Positions 51,653 to 62,631 of a DNA stretch of 64,000 nt are shown here, piece by piece. Origin of the DNA: an uncultured Chlorobiaceae bacterium (GTDB lineage Bacteria; Bacteroidota; Chlorobiia; Chlorobiales; Chlorobiaceae); assembly GCA_903939765.1 (NCBI GenBank), contig CAJAIK010000047.1, positions 1-64,000 of the forward strand. Direction: 5' to 3'. A program made the position numbers and the translations under genes. The notes beneath the pieces are model-generated. The model was given only the letters and a program-made list of their open reading frames with translations, had not been told where the DNA came from and did no database searches. The first letter of the stretch is position 1, and each line of letters begins with the position of its first letter.

Positions 51653-52996
51653 TTAACGGCTATTGCTTTGAGTAAACATTTTCCATTTTATGACACGATA
51701 GAGAAAAAGGGGATTGCCGACTACATATCTTCGCCACATGCGCCCCGGTTCCTGAAGCATCCTGTAGACCCATTCAAAACCGATTTCCCTGATCCAGTCA
51801 GGTGCACGTCTGGTGGTTCCTGAATAGAAGTCGAAAAGTCCGCCAACTCCCATGAGCACATCAGGCTTGAGTTTATGGCGGTGCATGCTGATCCATTTCT
51901 CCTGCAGTGGCGCTCCAAATCCAACAAGAAGAATTGCTGCACCGGAGTTGTTGATTTTCTCGATAACCCCATCACTTTCAGTTTGGTGATCGAAATAACC
52001 ATGTGCGGTTCCTGCAAGGGCTACGCCATACGCAGCCTTGATATTTTCTCCGGCCTTCTCGGCGATTCCTGGTTTTCCTCCAAGGAGAAAGATGGAATAA
52101 CCATTTGATGTCGCCATTCTGCAAATATATGGAAGCATATCTGTTCCATTGATATTTTCCTTGAGCGGTGTCTGAAGCATTTTTCCGGCAATAACAAGTC
52201 CTATACCGTCGGGGAAGATATAATCGCCTGTTTTAAGAATGTTAAAATACTTCTGGTCGGAAATCATTTTATTCAGGCAGTCCGGATTTGCAAAAAAAAT
52301 GGAGCACTGTTTTTTTTGCTTAAGATTTGCTCCGATAAGAGCAACGGCCTCAACCATTGTAAGGTTTTTCAGGTCGAGATCCAGCAACTGAAACACCGAA
52401 GACGACGTCACGCATCTTTCACTGTAAAACATGGCTGGAAGCGCACGTAACAGAAGCATGAAATCATAAAATGGACGCTTCTTGAAGATATACTCCCATT
52501 CAATCAGCATTCGTCCTTCGTGAGCAATTTTGCTGGAGCTCCGAATATCCCACAGCGAGATCACCCCAGGCCTCACTGCATTAATATACCCTTTTTGAGG
52601 AGTTGGACTGCTATCGCCCCACTCTTTTATTGCAGTTCCAACAAGAGCAAGTTGTCCGGTAAGAACTTCAAAAAAGAGGGGCAGGTCACGATAGGGCGAC
52701 GCGACAATGTTGAAGCGAAGAACCCTTAGTGGCTTGGCGAGTGCCCCGAAAATGGTTCTTGATGTAAAGAGTGGTCTTCCCGTAAAGAGTTTCCGAAACA
52801 AAAGGATAAGAAGAAATGGAAAAGTAATGGCAAGCGTCACGATAAGTGCCACCGATATCTCAATGATTCTTGCAAGTGCCTCTGCTGTTGCGGCACTGAG
52901 TTTGAACATACTGCGCGTCAGGAGGCTTCTCAGCCCCGATGAACGTCCAGAGAGCCTTTCTTCCAAACCAGTGATGAATTCTTTGCCTTGATTCAC
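51653..52996 (-). CDS. Degenerate sugar transferase fused to a WecG/TagA/CpsF glycosyltransferase
   Basis: A 447-residue fusion. Residues 1-200 look like a sugar transferase: a membrane helix (ISVALIVTLAITFPFLLILL), LRFNIVASPYRDLPLFFEVL, then GQLALVGTA and the PGVISLWDIR equivalent of the PGITGLWQV motif, but KFRSM and DELPQ are lost. Residues about 210-447 are a GT26 domain (FFANPDCLNKM, DYIFPDGIGLVIAGK, IFLLGGKPG, LLVGFGAPLQEKW, GVGGLFDFYSG). It overlaps the upstream regulator gene by 4 bases and precedes the active transferase by 5 bases. Confidence 0.88.
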   Translation of the reverse strand: MNQGKEFITGLEERLSGRSSGLRSLLTRSMFKLSAATAEALARIIEISVALIVTLAITFPFLLILLFRKLFTGRPLFTSRTIFGALAKPLRVLRFNIVASPYRDLPLFFEVLTGQLALVGTAIKEWGDSSPTPQKGYINAVRPGVISLWDIRSSSKIAHEGRMLIEWEYIFKKRPFYDFMLLLRALPAMFYSERCVTSSSVFQLLDLDLKNLTMVEAVALIGANLKQKKQCSIFFANPDCLNKMISDQKYFNILKTGDYIFPDGIGLVIAGKMLQTPLKENINGTDMLPYICRMATSNGYSIFLLGGKPGIAEKAGENIKAAYGVALAGTAHGYFDHQTESDGVIEKINNSGAAILLVGFGAPLQEKWISMHRHKLKPDVLMGVGGLFDFYSGTTRRAPDWIREIGFEWVYRMLQEPGRMWRRYVVGNPLFLYRVIKWKMFTQSNSR

Positions 52997-54687
52997 GGCA
53001 CGATATCCTCTTCGTTGATTGTTTCTTTGTTGCCAGGACGTTTCACGACGATAGTTTCCGGGGAGCCTATACGGATAACGATGCAGGTTGCATCATCATC
53101 GAAGCTCTTGCGACCGGTAGATTCATAAACATATTCGCTGATTTTCTTGATCAATGCATCAGGCTGGAGCTTTTGATGTTTTACAATGAAATCGCGAAGT
53201 CGTTCTGTTCCGAACATGGTATTGTCAGGCAAAAGGCATTCGGTAATCCCATCGGAATACATCACGACAATGTCATTCTCTTTGAGCGGAAAGCAAATGG
53301 TATGGTATTCCTGCTTTTCAATCATACCGACAGGCAGGTTTTCTCCCTTCAGCAGCGTGCAGACTCCCTCATCGGCATGAAAATGAATGGTAGGGGTATG
53401 GCCGCAGTCAATGAGTGAAAATTCTCTTTTTTCCAGATCGAGACGTATAAATAACAGTGTCGCATAAATGCCGATATCAAGAAGTTCAAGAATGCATTGC
53501 TCATGTAACTGAGTGGCAATGCCCTGCAGTTCAGGCAGTTCATCGGCCTGGTGTTTTTTTTGTGCAACTGTTTTCAGAAAAAGTGACTTTAATCCAGCGC
53601 CGACCAGAGCTGACAGAATACCATGCCCCATAACATCGCCAATAAAAATATCAGCATGCTTGTTATCATAAAGAATAAACTCAGTAAAGTCACCGTTAAG
53701 ATGACCTGAGGAGACGGTAAACTGGCTCATTGACGCGCCATTCAGAGAACTGGGGATCGCACTTTGTAACAGCTTTTGTTCAATTTGCGTTTCCAGTTCC
53801 TGCTGCATATTTTCGTAACGTTCCCGGCTTTCTTCTTCTTCAATCCGTGTCGAAATATCCCGCGCAATAATAACGGTGTGGTGAAGTCCGTCAAAGGTGA
53901 GTGCCCCTGTTGTTACCTCAAGAGGTATGGAACTGCCATCTTTTTTTATGCCATCGATTCGTCGCACATGACCATCTTTCGTTGATGCAAGTTTGTCGGC
54001 AGGGTTATTGCAACCATCATAAAGAGAGCATGCCTCAGCCTGAGGCAAAATAATGTCGAGAAAATTTTTCGCGTGGAACGCCTCCTCGGTTATGCCGAAA
54101 AGGGTTTCAGCGGCGATGTTTACATAAACAATGAATCCCTGGTCATTCAGCAGAAAAATGGGATCAAGCGCGGCATCGTTCATTGAACGAAACTGCGTTT
54201 CGCTCTGACGCAATTCTGCGGAGATAACGCGAAGTGCTTCATTTGCCGTTAACAAGTCCTGATTTTTTTTTGCAAGCTGGTTGAACAGTATTTCCCGTTC
54301 ATTTTTCAGCCGGTAATAGTCAATGGTATCCGTTATGATTTTTTTAAATCCATGAGGTTCGATCGGCTTTGGAATAAAGCGGAAAACTTCTCCTGTATTG
54401 ATGGACTCGATAATCTGGTCGATATCATGAATACCACTGAGAATAATGCGAACAATATTCGGATGGCTTGTTTTTACCTGGCTGATCAGTTCCATTCCCG
54501 ACATTTCAGGCATGCGCAGGTCGGTTAACAGAATTGCGACATTGCAGGTTTGAAGCAGTTCAAGCGCCTGTTTGCCGCTTGTTGCAAAGTACTTTGTATA
54601 GGGCTCCTTGCGTAAAAAACGGCTTAATGAATCAAGCGTGTCTTGTTCATCATCAACAAAAAGGAGGGCAATGTCAGAGTCGTTCAT
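52993..54687 (-). CDS. Receiver-PAS-PP2C (SpoIIE-type) phosphatase, head of the polysaccharide operon
   Basis: A 564-residue signalling protein. Residues 1-125 are a receiver domain (VDDEQD, phospho-acceptor Asp56 in LLTDLRMPEMSG); a helical linker leads to a PAS domain near 165-285 (LNDQGFIVYVNIAAETLFGI); a second coiled coil leads to a SpoIIE/RsbU phosphatase domain (NGDFTEFILYDNKHADIFIG, then DVMGHG, LIDCGHTP, VVMYSDGITE and SFDDDATCIVIRI). Metal-binding Asps are present. It probably dephosphorylates one or both STAS proteins. It is the first gene of the minus-strand cluster; no cognate histidine kinase is adjacent. Confidence 0.92.
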   Translation of the reverse strand: MNDSDIALLFVDDEQDTLDSLSRFLRKEPYTKYFATSGKQALELLQTCNVAILLTDLRMPEMSGMELISQVKTSHPNIVRIILSGIHDIDQIIESINTGEVFRFIPKPIEPHGFKKIITDTIDYYRLKNEREILFNQLAKKNQDLLTANEALRVISAELRQSETQFRSMNDAALDPIFLLNDQGFIVYVNIAAETLFGITEEAFHAKNFLDIILPQAEACSLYDGCNNPADKLASTKDGHVRRIDGIKKDGSSIPLEVTTGALTFDGLHHTVIIARDISTRIEEEESRERYENMQQELETQIEQKLLQSAIPSSLNGASMSQFTVSSGHLNGDFTEFILYDNKHADIFIGDVMGHGILSALVGAGLKSLFLKTVAQKKHQADELPELQGIATQLHEQCILELLDIGIYATLLFIRLDLEKREFSLIDCGHTPTIHFHADEGVCTLLKGENLPVGMIEKQEYHTICFPLKENDIVVMYSDGITECLLPDNTMFGTERLRDFIVKHQKLQPDALIKKISEYVYESTGRKSFDDDATCIVIRIGSPETIVVKRPGNKETINEEDIVP

Positions 54688-55166
54688 ATACGTTTATTCT
54701 TTATGAGAACATTTCAGTTGTGGTGACGGTCATGGGACGCGATAAGGCAAAATCAATAAAAAAACAGCAAGGCACAGATTCCAGTTAAAAGCGGAAATGC
54801 GTAACGGCAATGATCCTGTTTAAAAAGGTCAGCCGACATTATCACTAACGCACAATTAAAATGAGCTTACAAGTGCTGATAACAATATAAGTCAAACACT
54901 GAAAAAAGCTGTTCAGTTCAATGTGTAGTAGTTGAAAAATTTTTGAAGATGGCTGGTGTGACCGTTTGCCTCGCTCTCGGTGCTTGCCCGGGTGACGCTC
55001 ATTTTGCGTAACAACTTCCACGTGTCAGGAGTTGATGCGGTCGCAAGTATCAGGGCAGCACACTCATTCAACAACATCGCCATGATTTTTTGCAGGGATG
55101 CAGATGGATTGGAAATGTGTTATATTAGCTGGTCATTTGTATCCGGAAAAAAAAGATAGTGAAATT
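54688..55166. other. Divergent spacer between the polysaccharide cluster and the FNR region
   Basis: This stretch must contain the promoter of the long minus-strand polysaccharide cluster and that of the plus-strand genes from 55167. No convincing promoter hexamers with proper spacing were found. It also holds one small minus-strand open frame at 54913-55083, listed separately as doubtful. Confidence 0.4.
54913..55083 (-). CDS. Doubtful 56-residue reading frame
   Basis: An open frame beginning MAMLLNECAALILATA and ending QKFFNYYTLN, with an in-frame stop close upstream. It is more G/C-rich than its surroundings, but has no clear ribosome binding site and no family I recognise. It could be a small gene or chance. 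Confidence 0.2.
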   Translation of the reverse strand: MAMLLNECAALILATASTPDTWKLLRKMSVTRASTESEANGHTSHLQKFFNYYTLN

Positions 55167-55517
55167 ATGAAGTTTCCTGTTTGTGAATATGCTGAATCAG
55201 AGGAGGGTTTTTACTCTCAGTGTGCCTCTTGCCCCATAGACTCCTCATCTTCGGGGTGCGCACTTGATAGGCTGGATGACGGTACTTACCAGTTTGAGGG
55301 GGTTACTCCCAATGGCGGAGTCAAGGCTCTCTTTTATTTCAGGGATAACGAGGGTAATCGGGTCACAAAGCGGGAAGCCATACATGTGGAGATTCATGAG
55401 TTGGACGATCTGGGCCATCTAATAACGATCCTTTACGGCATGGTTGATCCTGAAGGGATGATTTATCTGAAAAGTTCGAACCCTGAAAAAACTCATAATC
55501 AGCAAAATATACAGTAA
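55167..55517 (+). CDS. Small Cys-rich protein of unknown function, beside FNR
   Basis: A 116-residue protein. The N-terminus MKFPVCEYAESEEGFYSQCA, then SCPID with SSGC, has four cysteines at 6, 19, 22 and 31, a likely zinc or iron-sulfur site; the rest is a beta-rich domain (YQFEGVTPNGGVKALFYF) with no named family. ATG 55167 was chosen over 55098 because the upstream part reads as non-coding and the Cys cluster then forms the N-terminus. It lies 19 bases before the ferredoxin-NADP reductase gene and is probably co-transcribed. Confidence 0.65.
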   Translation: MKFPVCEYAESEEGFYSQCASCPIDSSSSGCALDRLDDGTYQFEGVTPNGGVKALFYFRDNEGNRVTKREAIHVEIHELDDLGHLITILYGMVDPEGMIYLKSSNPEKTHNQQNIQ

Positions 55518-55533
55518 TACAGTATCCCCTTAG

Positions 55534-57493
<1,960 letters not shown>

Positions 57494-57508
57494 TCACACG
57501 CCCCCGTC

Positions 57509-58384
57509 ATGCACTCTGAAATGGTTCCGATAGCGCTCGTTCAAACCGCTTGTACAAGCTCCCCGACTGAAAATCTTGCCAGAGCCTGCGGTAAAATACG
57601 GGAAGCTTCCGCCGGTGGCGCCAGGATTATATGCCTGCAGGAGCTTTTTATTACCCGTTATTTCTGCCAGACGGAGGATTATGAATCGTTTACATATGCC
57701 GAACCTGTGCCCGGCCCATCGACACTGGTGATGCAGGAGCTGGCACGTGAGCTTGAGGTTGTGCTTGTTGTCTCACTTTTTGAAACAAGAGCGAGGGGAC
57801 TGTATCACAACACCGCCGTCGTTATTGATGCTGACGGGAGCTATCTCGGCAAGTACCGTAAAATGCACATTCCTGACGATCCCGGCTTTTACGAAAAGTT
57901 TTATTTTACACCGGGCGATCTGGGCTACAAGGTTTTTAAAACCCGCTATGCTACTATTGGCGTCCTGATCTGCTGGGATCAGTGGTACCCTGAAGCGGCA
58001 AGGCTGACAGCGCTCAAAGGGGCGGAAATTTTGTTCTATCCAACAGCAATCGGATGGGCAACCAGTGAATGTTCAGCCGAAGTGCGTCGGGCGCAGCAGG
58101 AGGCATGGATAACCATACAAAAGAGCCACGCCATTGCCAACGGGGTTTTTGTGGCTGCGGCCAACAGGGTGGGAACCGAAGGTGATCTGGAGTTCTGGGG
58201 CAACAGTTTTGTCTGCGATCCATTTGGCCAGATCATCAAGGAGGCCGCACATCAACAGGAAGCCGTTCTTATTGCCGGGTGTGACCGGAGTCGTATGGCC
58301 TTTTACCGCTCGCACTGGCCATTTTTGCGTGATCGCCGGATTGAAACGTACTCCGAGTTGCAGAAACGCTATCTTGATGAATAA
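57509..58384 (+). CDS. aguB: N-carbamoylputrescine amidase
   Basis: A 291-residue nitrilase-superfamily enzyme hydrolysing N-carbamoylputrescine to putrescine. The Glu-Lys-Cys triad is present in LQELFITRYFCQTED, KYRKMHIPDDPGFYEKFYF and VLICWDQWYPEAARL; the segment after the Lys, with PDDPGFYEKFYFTPGD, is typical of AguB. Agmatine deiminase, which makes its substrate, is encoded 1.3 kb downstream in the same direction, supporting the call. Confidence 0.93.
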   Translation: MHSEMVPIALVQTACTSSPTENLARACGKIREASAGGARIICLQELFITRYFCQTEDYESFTYAEPVPGPSTLVMQELARELEVVLVVSLFETRARGLYHNTAVVIDADGSYLGKYRKMHIPDDPGFYEKFYFTPGDLGYKVFKTRYATIGVLICWDQWYPEAARLTALKGAEILFYPTAIGWATSECSAEVRRAQQEAWITIQKSHAIANGVFVAAANRVGTEGDLEFWGNSFVCDPFGQIIKEAAHQQEAVLIAGCDRSRMAFYRSHWPFLRDRRIETYSELQKRYLDE

Positions 58385-58423
58385 CCCTCTTGATTGGCCT
58401 TTTTTTAAATACATTTTTTTCTT

Positions 58424-59680
58424 ATGAATCTCTTTGGTACGGTCGTCTTTTGTACGCTGCTCATTACGTTTTTCGTCAAGCTGGTTTCGGAACTGCTGAA
58501 TCTCAAAGCAGCGGGAGCCGGAGTGCCTGATGAGTTTGCTGGACTTTTTGATGAGGAGGCTTACCGGAAGTCATGCGACTATCTGCGTACCTCAACCCGC
58601 TTTTCATTATTTGGCGCGGCTGTTGATCTCTCTTTTCTTCTCATTTTCTGGTTTTCCGGGGGATTTAACTTGCTCGACCAGTTTTTGAGGGGGTACGGCC
58701 TTCATCCGATTGTGTGCGGTGTGCTTTATATCGGAGCGCTGTTGCTGCTCCAGTCGTTGATCGATCTGCCCTTCAGTATCTACAAAACCTTTGTTATTGA
58801 GGAGAAATTCGGATTTAACAAAACCACCCCGGCGCTTTTTGCGGCGGATATGTTCAAAACCCTTGCTCTTTCCCTTCTTCTTGGTATCCCTCTGCTTGGC
58901 GCAGTGCTCTGGTTCTTTGAGGCAGCCGGCTCGATGGCCTGGCTCTGGGCATGGGGCGGTATTACGATGGTCTCCCTTATCCTCCAGTATATTGCTCCAA
59001 CCTGGATTATGCCGCTGTTCAACAAATTTGTGCCGCTTGAAGAGGGCGAACTGAAGAGCGCGATCATGCACTATGCCGCCAAAGTAGCCTTTCCGCTCAC
59101 CGGCATTTACGTTCTTGATGGATCAAAGCGCTCGGCAAAGGCCAACGCCTTTTTTACCGGCTTTGGAAAACGCAAGCGAATCGCCCTTTTCGACACCCTC
59201 ATCTCCGCTCATCCGGTTCCAGAACTGGTAGCGGTGCTCGCCCACGAAATAGGCCATTTCAAGAAAAAGCACATCATTATCACCATGGTGCTGACTCTCT
59301 GCAACCTCGGGGCACTCTTTTTTCTTCTCTCTCTCTTCATGAAAAACCGCACTCTTTTTGATGCGTTTTTCATGCATGATCTCTCCGTCTATGGCAGCCT
59401 GATCTTTTTCTCGCTGCTCTATACGCCTGTGCAGTGGCTGCTCTCTCTTGTCATGCAGGCTCTCTCACGCAAACATGAGTTCGAAGCCGATGCTTTCGCT
59501 GTATCGACCTTTGAAGGGGGCGCCACTCTGGCCGATGCCCTGAAGAAGTTATCGCGCAACAATCTCTCGAATTTGACACCGCACCCCTTCTACGTTTTTC
59601 TCAACTACTCCCACCCGCCGGTGCTGCAACGTATTCTGCGCATCAGAGAGCTTGCTGCCAGCAGCAAAGCAAAACCCTGA
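58424..59680 (+). CDS. M48-family (Ste24-like) membrane zinc peptidase
   Basis: A 418-residue integral membrane metallopeptidase. About seven hydrophobic helices surround the zinc site LAHEIGHFKKKH and the third ligand in SRKHEFEADAFAV. The regions FSIYKTFVIEEKFGFNKTTP and PLFNKFVPLEEGELK are characteristic of Ste24-type CAAX peptidases. It sits between aguB (39 bases before) and aguA (14 bases after), apparently in one operon, with no known link to polyamines. Confidence 0.92.
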   Translation: MNLFGTVVFCTLLITFFVKLVSELLNLKAAGAGVPDEFAGLFDEEAYRKSCDYLRTSTRFSLFGAAVDLSFLLIFWFSGGFNLLDQFLRGYGLHPIVCGVLYIGALLLLQSLIDLPFSIYKTFVIEEKFGFNKTTPALFAADMFKTLALSLLLGIPLLGAVLWFFEAAGSMAWLWAWGGITMVSLILQYIAPTWIMPLFNKFVPLEEGELKSAIMHYAAKVAFPLTGIYVLDGSKRSAKANAFFTGFGKRKRIALFDTLISAHPVPELVAVLAHEIGHFKKKHIIITMVLTLCNLGALFFLLSLFMKNRTLFDAFFMHDLSVYGSLIFFSLLYTPVQWLLSLVMQALSRKHEFEADAFAVSTFEGGATLADALKKLSRNNLSNLTPHPFYVFLNYSHPPVLQRILRIRELAASSKAKP

Positions 59681-59694
59681 ACGTATCTATTTTT

Positions 59695-60747
59695 ATGACT
59701 GAGTCGAGTTATTTTATGCCCCCCGAATGGGCTTTTCATAAGGCAACCTGGCTCTCCTGGCCACACAGGCTTGAAACCTGGCCCGGCAAGTTTGAGCCGG
59801 TACCCGCCGTTTTTGTTGCAATCGCATCCTGGCTGAGCTCTTCCGAAGAGGTGCATATCAACGTGCTCGATGAAGCGATGGAGCGTGAAGTACTAACCCT
59901 CTTCCACAACGCACCGCACGAGCAACTGCGCATGGAGCGCATATTTCTTCACCGGATTCCAACCAATGACGCATGGTGCCGCGATCACGGGCCGAACTAC
60001 GTTTTTCGTCAGAGCGTGGGGAAGCGTGAAAAAATTATCATGAACTGGGAGTACAATGCCTGGGGCAAAAAATACAGCTCCTACCATGAAGACAATGCCG
60101 TGCCGGATCGTATTGCCGCTCTGCAGCAGTTGCCGCTGGTGTCGCCCGGAATGATTCTTGAAGGAGGATCAATTGATGTTAACGGAAAAGGGCTGGTGCT
60201 GACGAGTGAAGCGTGCCTGCTCAATGTAAACCGCAACCCCGAACTGAGTCGTGAGCAGATTGAGCAGAAACTCGGTCGCTACCTTGGTATTGAAAAAGTT
60301 CTCTGGCTCGGTGACGGTATTGCTGGCGACGATACCGATGGCCATGTTGATGATATGGCCCGTTTTGTCAATGAGACGACCGTGGTGATTGCGGTTGAGG
60401 ATGACCCGACTGACGTCAATTATGAAGCGTTGCAGGAGAACTACAGAAGGCTTCAAGGTTTTACCGACCTCAGCGGCAACCCGCTGAACGTCGTGAAACT
60501 TCCGATGCCTTCATCTCTTTCGTTCGAAGGGTTCCGTCTGCCGGCAAGTTATGCCAATTTCTATATCGCCAATACGGTGGTGCTTGTTCCGACCTACAAC
60601 TGCTGGCAGGATCAGTCTGCTCTGGAGATCTTGCAGGAGTTTTTTCCCGGCAGGAGGGTTGTCGGCATTGACTCTACCGATCTTGTCTGGGGTCTCGGCT
60701 CCATTCACTGCATCACGCACGAAGAGCCTGAGTTACCCGCTTTATAG
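59695..60747 (+). CDS. aguA: Agmatine deiminase
   Basis: A 350-residue guanidino-group-modifying enzyme converting agmatine to N-carbamoylputrescine. PPEWAFHKATWLSWPH opens it; NDAWCRDHGPNYVF, EGGSIDVNGKG, DGIAGDDTDGHVDDMARFV carry the catalytic Asp, Glu and His, and GLGSIHCITHEEP near the end holds the nucleophile Cys. Together with aguB it makes putrescine from agmatine. A bidirectional terminator follows at 60754-60787. Confidence 0.95.
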   Translation: MTESSYFMPPEWAFHKATWLSWPHRLETWPGKFEPVPAVFVAIASWLSSSEEVHINVLDEAMEREVLTLFHNAPHEQLRMERIFLHRIPTNDAWCRDHGPNYVFRQSVGKREKIIMNWEYNAWGKKYSSYHEDNAVPDRIAALQQLPLVSPGMILEGGSIDVNGKGLVLTSEACLLNVNRNPELSREQIEQKLGRYLGIEKVLWLGDGIAGDDTDGHVDDMARFVNETTVVIAVEDDPTDVNYEALQENYRRLQGFTDLSGNPLNVVKLPMPSSLSFEGFRLPASYANFYIANTVVLVPTYNCWQDQSALEILQEFFPGRRVVGIDSTDLVWGLGSIHCITHEEPELPAL

Positions 60748-60753
60748 CAGTAA

Positions 60754-60787
60754 CAAAAAAAGCGGATGGCTGCCATCCGCTTTTTTT
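60754..60787. terminator. Bidirectional terminator between aguA and mdh
   Basis: A GC-rich palindrome AGCGGATGGCTGCCATCCGCT (60761-60781, read here as its arms AGCGGATGG and CCATCCGCT) is flanked by an A run on the left and a T run on the right, so it can stop transcription of both convergent genes. Confidence 0.92.
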
Positions 60788-60808
60788 GTAGTCTTCGTAA
60801 TCAGTTTG

Positions 60809-61806
<998 letters not shown>

Positions 61807-61841
61807 CCTCGATTTAAACTTCTTATATCGGCAACTCCAAA

Positions 61842-62096
61842 TCAGCAAGGCATAATGTTGACCTGCTTTTTGTTGTTCCGTCCGTTGCGGAAGGTCACTA
61901 CACCGTCGATCAGAGCAAAAATGGTATGATCACGTCCCAACCCGGCATTGATGCCCGGCTTGATAACGGTGCCTCTCTGACGAAGGATAATGGTACCCGC
62001 GGCTACGGTAGAACCGCCTGCAGCTTTTACTCCGAGATATTTCGGATTACTGTCGCGACCGTTTTTTGTCGATCCGCCACCTTTTTTATGAGCCAT
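61842..62096 (-). CDS. rpmA: Ribosomal protein bL27
   Basis: An 84-residue protein, [20 protein letters not shown], with [20 protein letters not shown] and [19 protein letters not shown], fully matching bL27, which reaches into the peptidyl-transferase centre. There is no N-terminal cleavable extension of the Firmicutes kind. It is 36 bases downstream of rplU. Confidence 0.98.
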   Translation of the reverse strand: MAHKKGGGSTKNGRDSNPKYLGVKAAGGSTVAAGTIILRQRGTVIKPGINAGLGRDHTIFALIDGVVTFRNGRNNKKQVNIMPC

Positions 62097-62132
62097 AACA
62101 AAAAATTAACGTTAAAAATCCTGTGAATTCTC

Positions 62133-62423
62133 TTAAAGCGAAATAACTTCGATCTGGGTCATCTGCTGACGGTGTCCGTTCCTTGACTGGTAACGTTTTC
62201 TGCGTTTCTTCTTGAAAACGATAACCTTTGTATCCTTGACATGATCAAGAACTTTTGCCTGAATACTGCCGTCAGGATTCAGAACGGTATTTGCTCCGTC
62301 AATGTGGGCCATGGTTTTGATTTCCATGGTTTCGCCAATTGCGTTTTTTTGCTTGGGGACGAAGAGCGTATCTCCCTGTCTTACCAGATATTGTTTGTCG
62401 GAAATCTTGATCAGCGCCTGCAT
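62133..62423 (-). CDS. rplU: Ribosomal protein bL21
   Basis: A 96-residue protein, MQALIKISDKQYLVRQGDTL, ending FKKKRRKRYQSRNGHRQQMT, then QIEVISL, the bL21 pattern with its RNA-binding basic stretch. It leads the rplU-rpmA operon and is divergent from mutS across a 208-base spacer. Confidence 0.97.
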   Translation of the reverse strand: MQALIKISDKQYLVRQGDTLFVPKQKNAIGETMEIKTMAHIDGANTVLNPDGSIQAKVLDHVKDTKVIVFKKKRRKRYQSRNGHRQQMTQIEVISL

Positions 62424-62631
62424 TACACAAATATTTTAGTGATAAAGGTCTCAAATATAATATTAATTCCCTGAAAATCAAATTACTGAAAGAAGTGTCT
62501 TTAATTGATAATTGAGGGTGGAGAGGTATTTGGGGGGGTTGTTTATTAAGTTGCGCTGCAGTAGCTTCTTTTTCATGAAGCGGTCGGCGCTTGCCGCTCT
62601 CTAACAGGTTTCATAATTGATTATTAACACA

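Noticed and set aside
29672-54687. Exosortase/PEP-CTERM locus
   Set aside because: VanZ-like and ligase-like proteins suggested it, but no exosortase or PEP-CTERM protein was found among the genes.
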